Below are positions 1 to 5,376 of a DNA stretch of 5,376 nucleotides, piece by piece; the first letter of the stretch is position 1; each line of letters opens with the position of its first letter. The notes beneath the pieces are model-generated. The model did no database searches. It had not been told where the DNA came from and saw only the letters and a program-made list of their open reading frames with translations. Origin of the DNA: Clostridia bacterium (GTDB taxonomy: Bacteria > Bacillota > Clostridia > Oscillospirales > Acutalibacteraceae); NCBI GenBank assembly GCA_017519685.1, contig JAFWRV010000375.1, forward strand, positions 1 through 5,376. Direction: 5' to 3'. Made by a program: the position numbers and the translations under genes.

Positions 1-494
1 TAGGAGGAAAGAACAGCGGACTTTATCTGAGAAAACTGCCGATGACACTCGCATTTTCGGTCGGTAATGTTACGGAAATGGTATTCTACGCCACGAGAAA
101 CATAATCGGAAACGAAATCAATTATGAAGTGCTTGACTACTGCGAATGGAAAAACGGTTACCGTGTTGAGGCAACCATAAACCTTATGAAGGGTTATTTC
201 ATGAAGGTAAAGGATGCGCTTCTCAATCTTGTCAACGCTCATCTTTTACAGAACTGGGCAAGTTATGAAATCGGCGAAAACGCTGTTCAGACTCCCGAAA
301 CAAAGTGGCGTCTTTTCCTGATAGCGTTCGGCCCCCATCTTATTTTTGACTTCCTTTCGCTTATCCCGATGGCATTTTATAACATTGACCAGGATACCCG
401 TGAAAGAATGTATATCGATCTTGAAAAAACAAGAGCGAAACGCGCCGCCCTCGAACTGCTCAAAAAGCAGGAAGAGGAACAGGTTAACGCGTAA
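1..494 (+). CDS. GPH-family (MelB-like) sugar:cation symporter, C-terminal part only
   Basis: This is the 3' end of a gene that begins before the window. The frame is open from base 3 (GGKNSGLYLRKLP...) through the first visible ATG at 42, so that ATG is probably internal. The protein should be an inner-membrane secondary transporter coupling uptake of a sugar or glycoside to a cation. Evidence: the motif DYCEWKNGYR at 135-164 matches the DYxEWKxGxR signature late in MelB/GPH (MFS_2) carriers. A final hydrophobic helix is encoded at about 312-380, followed by a charged cytoplasmic tail rich in K, E and R. The same layout appears at the end of the complete minus-strand transporter at 554-2074, with which it shares the EWKNGYR block and a similar tail (ERMYIDLEKTRAKRAA against EKMYADLFERRAAIAA). 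The two are therefore diverged paralogs. The substrate cannot be told from this fragment. The gene ends at TAA 492-494, just before a hairpin terminator. Confidence 0.85.
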   Translation, partial: GGKNSGLYLRKLPMTLAFSVGNVTEMVFYATRNIIGNEINYEVLDYCEWKNGYRVEATINLMKGYFMKVKDALLNLVNAHLLQNWASYEIGENAVQTPETKWRLFLIAFGPHLIFDFLSLIPMAFYNIDQDTRERMYIDLEKTRAKRAALELLKKQEEEQVNA

Positions 495-501
495 AAAAGA
501 T

Positions 502-540
502 ATAAAAAACAGAGGTCCGCGAAAGCGGACCTCATTTTAT
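502..540. terminator. Bidirectional intrinsic terminator between the convergent transporter genes
   Basis: A perfect 9-bp stem (GAGGTCCGC at 512-520 with GCGGACCTC at 525-533) closes a GAAA tetraloop. On the plus strand it is followed by ATTTTAT. On the minus strand it is followed by TGTTTTTT (from the A run at 504-509). It lies 17 bases after the upstream stop codon and 20 bases beyond the stop of the opposing gene, so it can end both transcripts. The minus-strand T run is the better one. Confidence 0.9.
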
Positions 541-553
541 GTGTTGTTGAATT

Positions 554-2074
554 TTAATTGCTGTTTTCAGCATCTCCTGAGGTGCTTTCCTCACCCTTGA
601 AAGCGTTGACTTCAGCCGCTATTGCCGCTCTTCTTTCAAAGAGGTCGGCATACATTTTTTCCTTTTTTTCTCCGTTAAGGTCATAGAAAAGCTTCGGGAA
701 AATGCTGAGAATACCGGTAACAACGGGAAGCAGTGTGCACATCCAGAAAAGCGAATACTCGGTGGTTTCACTCTGTCCGCCGAATCCCGCGCCCTGTTTA
801 TATCCGGCTTTTTCGAGAATGGCGGCCTTGATGGTTGCTCCGAGAGTGTTGACAAGCTTTGTGGCAAGTCCTTTGGCAACGCCGGTCATTCCTTCTGTTC
901 TGTAACCGTTCTTCCATTCGCCGTAGTCTATGGCTTCGTTACGCATTTCTTCGGGAATGACTTTTTTGATACCGTAGAAGAACATCCAGATTGTTTCCCT
1001 GAGCATAAACGCAGGAATCATGGCGCTGAGTTTCTTATAGTTTTTATTAATACTTCCTATTATAAACACACCGACCATTAAAAGGTTGTCAATGTGGGAG
1101 CCGACTATCCAGAGCGCTTTGGTCGAGAATTTTGAACGCGCCCAAGGAACATAGGAATAACTGATAGGTGATACAACCGCTCCCGGAATACCGACTATTG
1201 TTGACATTGTGGCAAGTCCGAGAACATTGATATAATAATAATTTGTTCCGCTGCTCAGCGAGAACGCTCCGAGGAATTCGGATAGTGTTATAAGCAGAAG
1301 CGGTTTGTTCGTCAGAACGGATTTGATTCCGCCCCATACACTCGGTTTGTCAATTGTCTGGTTTACTCTTTCCTTCGCGACAAAGGCAAAGAACAAAGCG
1401 AGCAGACCGCTGACAATGCTTGTGAATATACCTGCCGATACGTAGAGCGAGCGCATCTGTATTTTCAGCTTTCCGTGGTTTACAAGGTCGATAAGCAGAC
1501 CCATAAGGATTTCCGGCGCTTTTTCAACAAAACCGGAAAGAAGGTTCGCTTCGGTGATAAGACGGGTCCTGTCAATAATGTTCGGAGTAATGGTCGCGAG
1601 CATTCCGGTTCTTGAAATATCGCTGAGCGAAGTCGCGAGGTTTGTAATCAACTGCAAAACGAGATAGAATGCAAGTTTTGTAACATCATACAGTCCGCGC
1701 TCTCCGAAGAAGACGGGCATCGCCCAGAAAAACAAACTGAGAAATACACCGGGAATCGCGTAAACCACAAGCCAGGGTTTGAATTTTCCCCAGCGGGTTC
1801 TTGTCTTGTCAACAATTGCGGCAAGGAATACGTCGTTGATAATATCCCAGATGCCGACGACCATACTGACAACGCTCTGAAACCTGAGTCCTATCCGGAT
1901 GATATCGGTTACAAAAATATCGTTGTATTTTGTAATGTTGAAAGACTGCGCGATATCATAAAGGATATATGCGACGGTTTCTCTTGTGCCGACATACCGT
2001 CTGTCTTTATGAGCCGCGGATGAACCCGGATTTTCCTGCTCAATATCGACCGCAAGATTTGAATTTGAATCCAT
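554..2074 (-). CDS. GPH-family (MelB-like) sugar:cation symporter, complete
   Basis: This is a membrane transporter of the glycoside-pentoside-hexuronide:cation symporter family (MFS_2 type), 506 residues and about 12 membrane helices. Seen directly: residues 76-101 contain WDIIND followed by KTRTRWGKFKPW. This matches the MelB block in which two aspartates (here D77 and D81) help bind the cation and the following basic loop joins two helices. Residues 383-395 carry DYGEWKNGYRTEG, the second family signature. The hydrophilic N-terminus of about 30 residues and the acidic, serine-rich C-terminus (GEESTSGDAENSN) are both expected to be cytoplasmic. Start choice: the frame extends to a GTG at 2083, but AGGAG overlaps that codon, whereas it lies 8 bases before the ATG at 2074-2072, which I chose. 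The slightly long form (509 residues) is less likely. The family takes up sugars such as melibiose, xylosides or glucuronides. The substrate here is unknown, and no sugar hydrolase is in view to hint at it. Confidence 0.92.
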   Translation of the reverse strand: MDSNSNLAVDIEQENPGSSAAHKDRRYVGTRETVAYILYDIAQSFNITKYNDIFVTDIIRIGLRFQSVVSMVVGIWDIINDVFLAAIVDKTRTRWGKFKPWLVVYAIPGVFLSLFFWAMPVFFGERGLYDVTKLAFYLVLQLITNLATSLSDISRTGMLATITPNIIDRTRLITEANLLSGFVEKAPEILMGLLIDLVNHGKLKIQMRSLYVSAGIFTSIVSGLLALFFAFVAKERVNQTIDKPSVWGGIKSVLTNKPLLLITLSEFLGAFSLSSGTNYYYINVLGLATMSTIVGIPGAVVSPISYSYVPWARSKFSTKALWIVGSHIDNLLMVGVFIIGSINKNYKKLSAMIPAFMLRETIWMFFYGIKKVIPEEMRNEAIDYGEWKNGYRTEGMTGVAKGLATKLVNTLGATIKAAILEKAGYKQGAGFGGQSETTEYSLFWMCTLLPVVTGILSIFPKLFYDLNGEKKEKMYADLFERRAAIAAEVNAFKGEESTSGDAENSN

Positions 2075-2082
2075 AAGCGTCA

Positions 2083-2088
2083 CTCCTG
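2083..2088 (-). promoter_or_regulatory. Ribosome binding site that fixes the start of the minus-strand transporter
   Basis: On the minus strand the leader reads CAGGAGTGACGCTTATG. The AGGAG has ideal spacing (8 bases) to the ATG at 2074-2072 and overlaps the upstream in-frame GTG at 2083-2081. This makes the GTG an unlikely start. Confidence 0.8.
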
Positions 2089-2093
2089 AAATA

Positions 2094-2106
2094 TCTTTAT
2101 TAAAGA
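2094..2106. repeat. Short palindrome in the transporter leader
   Basis: TCTTTA-T-TAAAGA is a perfect 6-bp inverted repeat around one central base. It lies between the predicted transcription start (about 2121) and the ribosome binding site (2083-2088) of the transporter gene. Such a position would suit a repressor operator, but the site is short and made mostly of A and T in an AT-rich region, so chance is a real alternative. Confidence 0.3.
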
Positions 2107-2127
2107 ATAATTTCTGTAACTTTTATT

Positions 2128-2156
2128 ATTTTATCATAAAATATTTTTCATTTCAA
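2128..2156 (-). promoter_or_regulatory. Sigma-A-type promoter for the minus-strand transporter
   Basis: Read on the minus strand, TTGAAA (2156-2151) is separated by 17 bases from TAAAAT (2133-2128). The -10 box is preceded by TGA, which forms an extended -10 (TGnTAAAAT). Transcription would start near 2121, leaving a leader of about 47 bases before the ATG at 2074. The surrounding DNA is very AT-rich, so some match by chance is possible, but box quality, spacing and position all agree. Confidence 0.65.
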
Positions 2157-2240
2157 TTATTTAAATTTTTTTAGAAGTATTGACTATACAAACGGCTGAA
2201 TTATTGTGAAAATAAACAATTCAATTTATGAATGAGTTTG

Positions 2241-2270
2241 TTGACTTTAATTGTTTAATTATGATATAAT
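2241..2270 (+). promoter_or_regulatory. Strong sigma-A-type promoter for the SPFH/zinc-ribbon/TPM operon
   Basis: TTGACT (2241-2246, five of six consensus bases) and a perfect TATAAT (2265-2270) are separated by 18 bases. The -10 box is extended by TGA at 2262-2264. AT-rich DNA upstream could act as an UP element. The predicted start is near 2277, giving a leader of about 55 bases before the ATG at 2333. The vegetative-type boxes suggest substantial housekeeping expression. The Bacillus pspA-ydjGHI operon, by contrast, is known to be controlled by the stress factor SigW. Confidence 0.8.
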
Positions 2271-2332
2271 TCAAAATAAGTAAGTATGCTTAAACAGCTT
2301 GCTATTTTTCGAAATCAGAAAGGGGACTAATT

Positions 2333-3658
2333 ATGGGTCTTATCAGAGCAGCAGTAGGCGCGGCAGGAGGAGTTCTTGCCGATCAATGGAAGGAATTCTT
2401 CTACTGTGAAGCAATGCCTAAGGATATCCTTCTTACAAGAGGTAAAAAACAGATTACAGGCCGTTCCTCAAATACAAGCGGTAATGACAACATCATTTCA
2501 AACGGTTCCGGTATTGCCGTTGCCGACGGACAGTGCATGCTGATTGTCGAGCAGGGTAAAATCGTTGAGGTTTGCGCGGAACCCGGAGAATTCACATTTG
2601 ATTCTTCATCCGAGCCGTCAATTTTTACGGGAAATCTCAAGCAGTCAATTATTGATACTTTTAAAACACTTGGCAGGAGATTTACTTACGGCGGTGACAC
2701 CGGAAAAGATCAGAGAGTTTATTATATCAATACAAAAGAGCTGATTGATAATAAATTCGGAACACCCAATCCGGTTCCGTTCAGAGTTGTTGACAGAAAC
2801 ATCGGTCTTGACATAGATGTTTCCGTACGCTGCAGCGGCGTTTACTCATATAAAATAACAGATCCTCTTCTTTTCTATACAAATGTATGCGGAAACGTTA
2901 CAACCGAATACAACAGAGAAGAACTCGACGGTCAGTTGAAGACCGAGTTTATCAGCGCTCTTCAGCCGGCATTCGGTAAGCTCAGCGACCTGGAAATCCG
3001 TCCCAATCAGATTGTGACACATACCGCCGAGCTTGAAAGCGCTCTCAACGAAGTTCTTTCTTCAAAGTGGGGAGAACTCCGCGGTCTTGAAGTCGTTTCC
3101 GTCGCTGTCGGTTCGGTTACTCTTCCCGAAGAGGATTCCGAGAAGATCAAGACTGCTCAGCTTGCCGCTATCAACAGGGATGCCAATATGGCCGCTGCCA
3201 CAACAACGCAGGCGCGCGCCGACGCTATGAGAACAGCTGCGGGCAATACTGCCGGAGCAATGACAGGATTTATGGGTATGGGATTTGCCAATCAGGCAGG
3301 TTCCGATGTCAACGCGCTCTTTGCCGCAGGTCAGCAGCAGCAAGCTCAGCAAGCGCAGGCTGCTTCACAGCAGGCAGCTCCTGCCGCAGCCGCAAACACC
3401 TGGAAATGTTCCTGCGGTACGGTCAATACAGGTAATTTCTGCGCAGAGTGCGGAGCCGCCAAACCCGTTGACGGCTGGAAATGTTCCTGCGGCGCGGTCA
3501 ACAAGGGCAAGTTCTGCTCTGAATGCGGAGCAAAGAAGCCTGAAGGCGCCCTTCTTTACAAATGTGATAAATGCGGCTGGGAGCCCGAGGATCCCGCTCA
3601 TCCTCCCAAATTCTGCCCTGAATGCGGAGATATCTTCGACGACAAGGACATCAAATAA
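2333..3658 (+). CDS. ydjI: SPFH-domain (YdjI-like, COG4260-type) protein with three C-terminal zinc ribbons
   Basis: This 441-residue protein belongs to the stomatin/prohibitin/flotillin-like family once labelled 'virion core protein'. The N-terminus (MGLIRAAVGAAGG, then ADQWKEFFYCE and LLTRGKKQ) is the typical start of YdjI relatives, with a short glycine/alanine-rich segment that may contact the membrane. The SPFH domain covers roughly residues 20-265. It is followed by an alanine-rich, probably helical stretch (275-310) and a Q/A-rich linker (334-354). Three zinc ribbons end the protein: C359/C361/C370/C373, C384/C386/C395/C398 and C411/C414/C428/C431. The first two are 25-residue tandem copies. 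The start is supported by AAAGGGGA at 2319-2326, 7 bases before the ATG. In B. subtilis the relative YdjI helps place PspA at the membrane, and SPFH proteins generally form oligomeric membrane scaffolds. That role is inferred here from family and from the two neighbours. Family identity is secure; the symbol is by homology only. Confidence 0.9.
   Translation: MGLIRAAVGAAGGVLADQWKEFFYCEAMPKDILLTRGKKQITGRSSNTSGNDNIISNGSGIAVADGQCMLIVEQGKIVEVCAEPGEFTFDSSSEPSIFTGNLKQSIIDTFKTLGRRFTYGGDTGKDQRVYYINTKELIDNKFGTPNPVPFRVVDRNIGLDIDVSVRCSGVYSYKITDPLLFYTNVCGNVTTEYNREELDGQLKTEFISALQPAFGKLSDLEIRPNQIVTHTAELESALNEVLSSKWGELRGLEVVSVAVGSVTLPEEDSEKIKTAQLAAINRDANMAAATTTQARADAMRTAAGNTAGAMTGFMGMGFANQAGSDVNALFAAGQQQQAQQAQAASQQAAPAAAANTWKCSCGTVNTGNFCAECGAAKPVDGWKCSCGAVNKGKFCSECGAKKPEGALLYKCDKCGWEPEDPAHPPKFCPECGDIFDDKDIK
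3401..3550 (+). repeat. Two tandem 75-bp units encoding CxC-type zinc ribbons
   Basis: Unit 1 (3401-3475) and unit 2 (3476-3550) each encode 25 residues on the pattern WKCSCGxVNxGxFCxECGAxKP. Their first 17 bases are identical, and later differences are mostly in codon third positions or at a few variable residues. This points to an internal duplication kept under protein-level selection. The third ribbon that follows has a different spacing (CxxC, 13 residues, CxxC) and is not part of the duplication. Confidence 0.8.
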
Positions 3659-3668
3659 TTAAAGACCT

Positions 3669-3702
3669 TGCTGCCGTACTGTAATTGTGCGGCAGCATTT
3701 TT
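3669..3702 (+). terminator. Intrinsic terminator-like hairpin inside the operon
   Basis: TGCTGCCG (3669-3676) pairs perfectly with CGGCAGCA (3690-3697). The pairing can continue inward by U-G, A-U and C-G to give an 11-bp stem with a 7-base loop (3680-3686). T5 follows at 3698-3702. It starts 10 bases after the stop of the SPFH gene, and its T run ends only 8 bases before the ribosome binding site of the next gene. I see no good promoter between it and the next gene, so it probably works as a partial terminator that lowers expression of the two downstream genes. Confidence 0.75.
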
Positions 3703-3722
3703 CATATTGCAAGGAGAAATAT

Positions 3723-4805
3723 ATGGCTCTTCAGGAATATAAATGTCCGTGCTGCGGCGGAGCAATAGAGTTCAATACTTCCGTTCAGAAAATGAAGTGT
3801 CCCTATTGCGATACTGAGTTTGAAATGGACGCGCTTAAAGAGTATGACCTTAAGCTTGAACACGAACCTGATAAAATGGACTGGGAAAAACCCGGCGGAT
3901 CCGAGTGGGGTGACGGTGAAGCCGACGGGCTGAGGTCTTATGTCTGCAAGTCCTGCGGCGGCGAAATCATCGCCGATGAAAACACCGGCGCTTCAACATG
4001 CCCTTACTGTAATAATCCCGTTGTTATGATGGAGCAGTTCAGCGGATCGTTGAAACCGGAGTATGTTATTCCTTTTAAAGTTGACAAAAAAGCGGCAGTT
4101 GACGGTTTAAATAAGCATCTTGAGGGCAAACGCCTTCTTCCGAAAGTGTTTAAAGACCAGAATCATATTGACGAAATCAAAGGCATCTACGTTCCTTTCT
4201 GGCTTTTTGACGCCGATGTTGACGCCGATATCAAATATAAGGGCACAAAAGTCCGCACCTGGCAGGACAGCAATAATATTTATACCGAAACATCATATTA
4301 CGGTATTAACCGTATCGGTTCAATGTCATTCAAAAATGTTCCGGTTGACGGCTCAAGCAAGATGGATGATAATCTTATGGAGTCAATTGAGCCCTTTAAT
4401 TTCAGCGACGCGGTTGATTTCCAGACCGCATATCTCGCCGGTTATCTCGCCGATAAATATGATGTTGACGAGCAGGCAAGCATACCCAGAGCAAACGAAC
4501 GTATAAAGGCCAGCACGGAAGCGAGTTTTCAGAATACTGTTATGGGTTATTCCTCGGTTACGGTTGAGCAGAGCAGGGTTTCTCTTTCAAACGCTGTCGC
4601 TAAATACTGTCTTTGCCCCGTCTGGCTTCTCAATACCACCTGGAACAATGAAAAATATACATTTGCAATGAACGGTCAGACAGGAAAATTTGTCGGTAAC
4701 CTGCCTTACGATAAAGCCGCTTACCGCAAATATCTTGCCGGAATAGCAGGCGGAGTTGCCGCCGCGGCTTTCCTGATTTCCGCTTTGATTTCAATGTTCC
4801 ATTGA
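3723..4805 (+). CDS. ydjG: Double zinc-ribbon protein with C-terminal membrane anchor (YdjG-like)
   Basis: The protein has 360 residues. Two TFIIB-like zinc ribbons open it: C8/C11 with C26/C29, and C75/C78 with C93/C96. They are separated by an acidic linker containing DWEKPGG. The central region (about 113-330) includes EYVIPFKV and the motif GIYVPFWLFDADV, which is characteristic of YdjG relatives. A single hydrophobic helix at about 339-358 ends two residues before the stop, so the protein looks tail-anchored with nearly everything in the cytoplasm. The start is set by AAGGAG at 3711-3716, 6 bases before the ATG at 3723. An in-frame GTG at 3687 would lie inside the terminator hairpin and lacks its own ribosome site. 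In B. subtilis, YdjG works with YdjH and is linked to PspA and YdjI in membrane stress, and the same partners flank it here. No enzymatic motif is seen. The biochemical role is unknown; a scaffold or sensor is an inference. Confidence 0.85.
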   Translation: MALQEYKCPCCGGAIEFNTSVQKMKCPYCDTEFEMDALKEYDLKLEHEPDKMDWEKPGGSEWGDGEADGLRSYVCKSCGGEIIADENTGASTCPYCNNPVVMMEQFSGSLKPEYVIPFKVDKKAAVDGLNKHLEGKRLLPKVFKDQNHIDEIKGIYVPFWLFDADVDADIKYKGTKVRTWQDSNNIYTETSYYGINRIGSMSFKNVPVDGSSKMDDNLMESIEPFNFSDAVDFQTAYLAGYLADKYDVDEQASIPRANERIKASTEASFQNTVMGYSSVTVEQSRVSLSNAVAKYCLCPVWLLNTTWNNEKYTFAMNGQTGKFVGNLPYDKAAYRKYLAGIAGGVAAAAFLISALISMFH

Positions 4806-4819
4806 GAGGGGATGAGATT

Positions 4820-5376
4820 ATGAAAAAACATTTGAAATTACTGTCTGTTGTTTTTGTTATCGCCTCTCTTGTTATCGCGTTATCCTTCAGCGTAAGCGCG
4901 GCAAATCCGCGTCTTACGGATGACGCGGATTTACTGACCGATTCTGAGGAAGCACATCTTCTTGAACGGCTTGATTCTCTGAGCGGTCAGCTTGAATTTG
5001 ACATCGTAGTTGTAACTGCGGATAATCTCTCCGGTTATTCTTTTTACGATGCTGTTTATTCGGATGATGATATAGAAGAATTTGCCGACGACTATTTTGA
5101 CGCGAACGGTTACGGCTTCGGAGAAAACCGCGACGGAGTTATTCTTGCTGTCAATATGAACGACAGAGCTTATCATATTTCAACATCGGGAAGCGGTATA
5201 GATGCGATTTCCGATTATGATATTGAGCAGCTCGGCGGAATGATTGTAAGCTACCTTGCGGATGCCGATTATTATAACGCCTTTTCGGCTTTTGCAGAAG
5301 AAGCCGCGCAGTGCGTTATCGATTACCGTAACGGAGTTACCGATGAATACACATACGGTGATGAAAACTACGGTGA
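4820..5376 (+). CDS. ydjH: TPM-domain exported protein (YdjH-like), 3' end outside the window
   Basis: The frame is open from ATG 4820 to the window end (185 residues, no stop), so the gene is incomplete. The ribosome site GAGGGGA (4806-4812) lies 7 bases upstream, and only 14 bases separate it from the previous stop, so the two genes are surely co-transcribed. Residues 1-27 form a signal peptide: MKKHLK, a hydrophobic core, then SVSA with cleavage near residue 27 or 28. Residues 31-145 match the TPM domain (PF04536, also called TPM_phosphatase or Psb32-like): RLTDDADLLTDSEE at the start, then FDIVVVTADNLSG, then NRDGVILAVNMNDRAYHIST and a GSG turn. A Gly/Asn/Tyr/Phe segment (NGYGFGENRDG) precedes the core strand, as is usual. 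The domain should fold outside the membrane. Family members often have a membrane helix after the domain and a Gly/Ser-rich tail, which would lie beyond the window. Some plant relatives have phosphatase activity or act in photosystem II repair; neither is implied here. In Bacillus the relative YdjH partners YdjG. Confidence 0.87.
   Translation, partial: MKKHLKLLSVVFVIASLVIALSFSVSAANPRLTDDADLLTDSEEAHLLERLDSLSGQLEFDIVVVTADNLSGYSFYDAVYSDDDIEEFADDYFDANGYGFGENRDGVILAVNMNDRAYHISTSGSGIDAISDYDIEQLGGMIVSYLADADYYNAFSAFAEEAAQCVIDYRNGVTDEYTYGDENYG

Noticed and set aside
346..600. Plus-strand open frame of 84 codons across the transporter 3' end
   Set aside because: It overlaps the transporter in another frame, runs through the terminator hairpin into the opposing gene, has no ribosome site, and has an arginine/serine-rich composition typical of a shadow frame.
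2180..2207. Second plus-strand promoter, TTGACT with TATTGT at 16 bases
   Set aside because: The -10 box matches only four of six bases and the spacing is short. The promoter at 2241-2270 is much stronger and closer to the gene.
2281..2292. Short inverted repeat TAAG-TATG-CTTA near the predicted transcription start
   Set aside because: Four base pairs around a four-base loop is too weak for a structure and readily expected by chance.
3062..3352. Minus-strand open frame of 96 codons within the SPFH gene
   Set aside because: It is wholly antisense to a well-supported gene, rich in cysteine, serine and leucine, and has no recognisable domain or promoter.
3308..3400. CAG/GCA-rich stretch as a possible microsatellite
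   Set aside because: It encodes the Q/A-rich linker, but the codons are mixed and no long pure repeat exists, so slippage is not supported.
3285..3662. Plus-strand open frame of 125 codons over the zinc-ribbon part of the SPFH gene
   Set aside because: It is a frame-shifted reading of the repetitive zinc-ribbon code. The repeats in its translation come from the real repeats in the other frame.
3687..3722. Upstream GTG start that would add 12 residues to the YdjG-like protein
   Set aside because: The GTG sits in the 3' arm of the terminator hairpin, has no ribosome site at proper spacing, and the added residues do not resemble the family start. The ATG at 3723 has a perfect AAGGAG.
4931..5176. 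Minus-strand open frame of 81 codons in the last gene
   Set aside because: It is antisense to the TPM-domain gene, whose signal peptide, domain motifs and ribosome site are clear.

Overview
The window looks like a chromosomal segment of a low-to-moderate GC Firmicute, probably a gut-type Clostridium relative (Oscillospiraceae/Lachnospiraceae-like). The grounds are strong AGGAG-type ribosome binding sites, AT-rich sigma-A promoters with extended -10 elements, and protein families typical of that group. The taxonomy is an inference from style, not from a marker gene.

Left part (1-2074): two convergent genes encode paralogous sugar/cation symporters of the GPH (MelB-like, MFS_2) family. The first is the 3' end of a plus-strand gene whose start lies outside the window. 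The second is a complete minus-strand gene of 506 residues. They meet at a perfect 9-bp hairpin with a GAAA loop and A/T tracts on both sides, which can terminate transcription from both directions.

Middle (2075-2332): an AT-rich divergent control region has one good promoter for the minus-strand transporter and one near-consensus promoter for the plus-strand operon. No gene is seen in it.

Right part (2333-5376): three plus-strand genes correspond in family to the Bacillus subtilis ydjI, ydjG and ydjH genes. They are (i) an SPFH/stomatin-like protein with a Q/A-rich linker and three C-terminal zinc ribbons, (ii) a double zinc-ribbon protein with a single membrane helix at its extreme C-terminus, and (iii) a secreted or membrane-anchored TPM-domain protein, cut by the window end. 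In Bacillus these genes sit with pspA, and the SPFH protein helps recruit PspA to the membrane under envelope stress. No PspA gene is visible here, and the gene order is I-G-H rather than G-H-I. A strong hairpin followed by T5 between the first two genes suggests that the SPFH protein is made in excess over the other two.

The likely joint role, inferred from family knowledge, is a membrane or envelope-integrity complex. The SPFH scaffold and zinc ribbons would be on the cytoplasmic face, the second protein tail-anchored in the membrane, and the TPM domain outside. Nothing in the window is a clear mobile element, CRISPR array, tRNA or rRNA.
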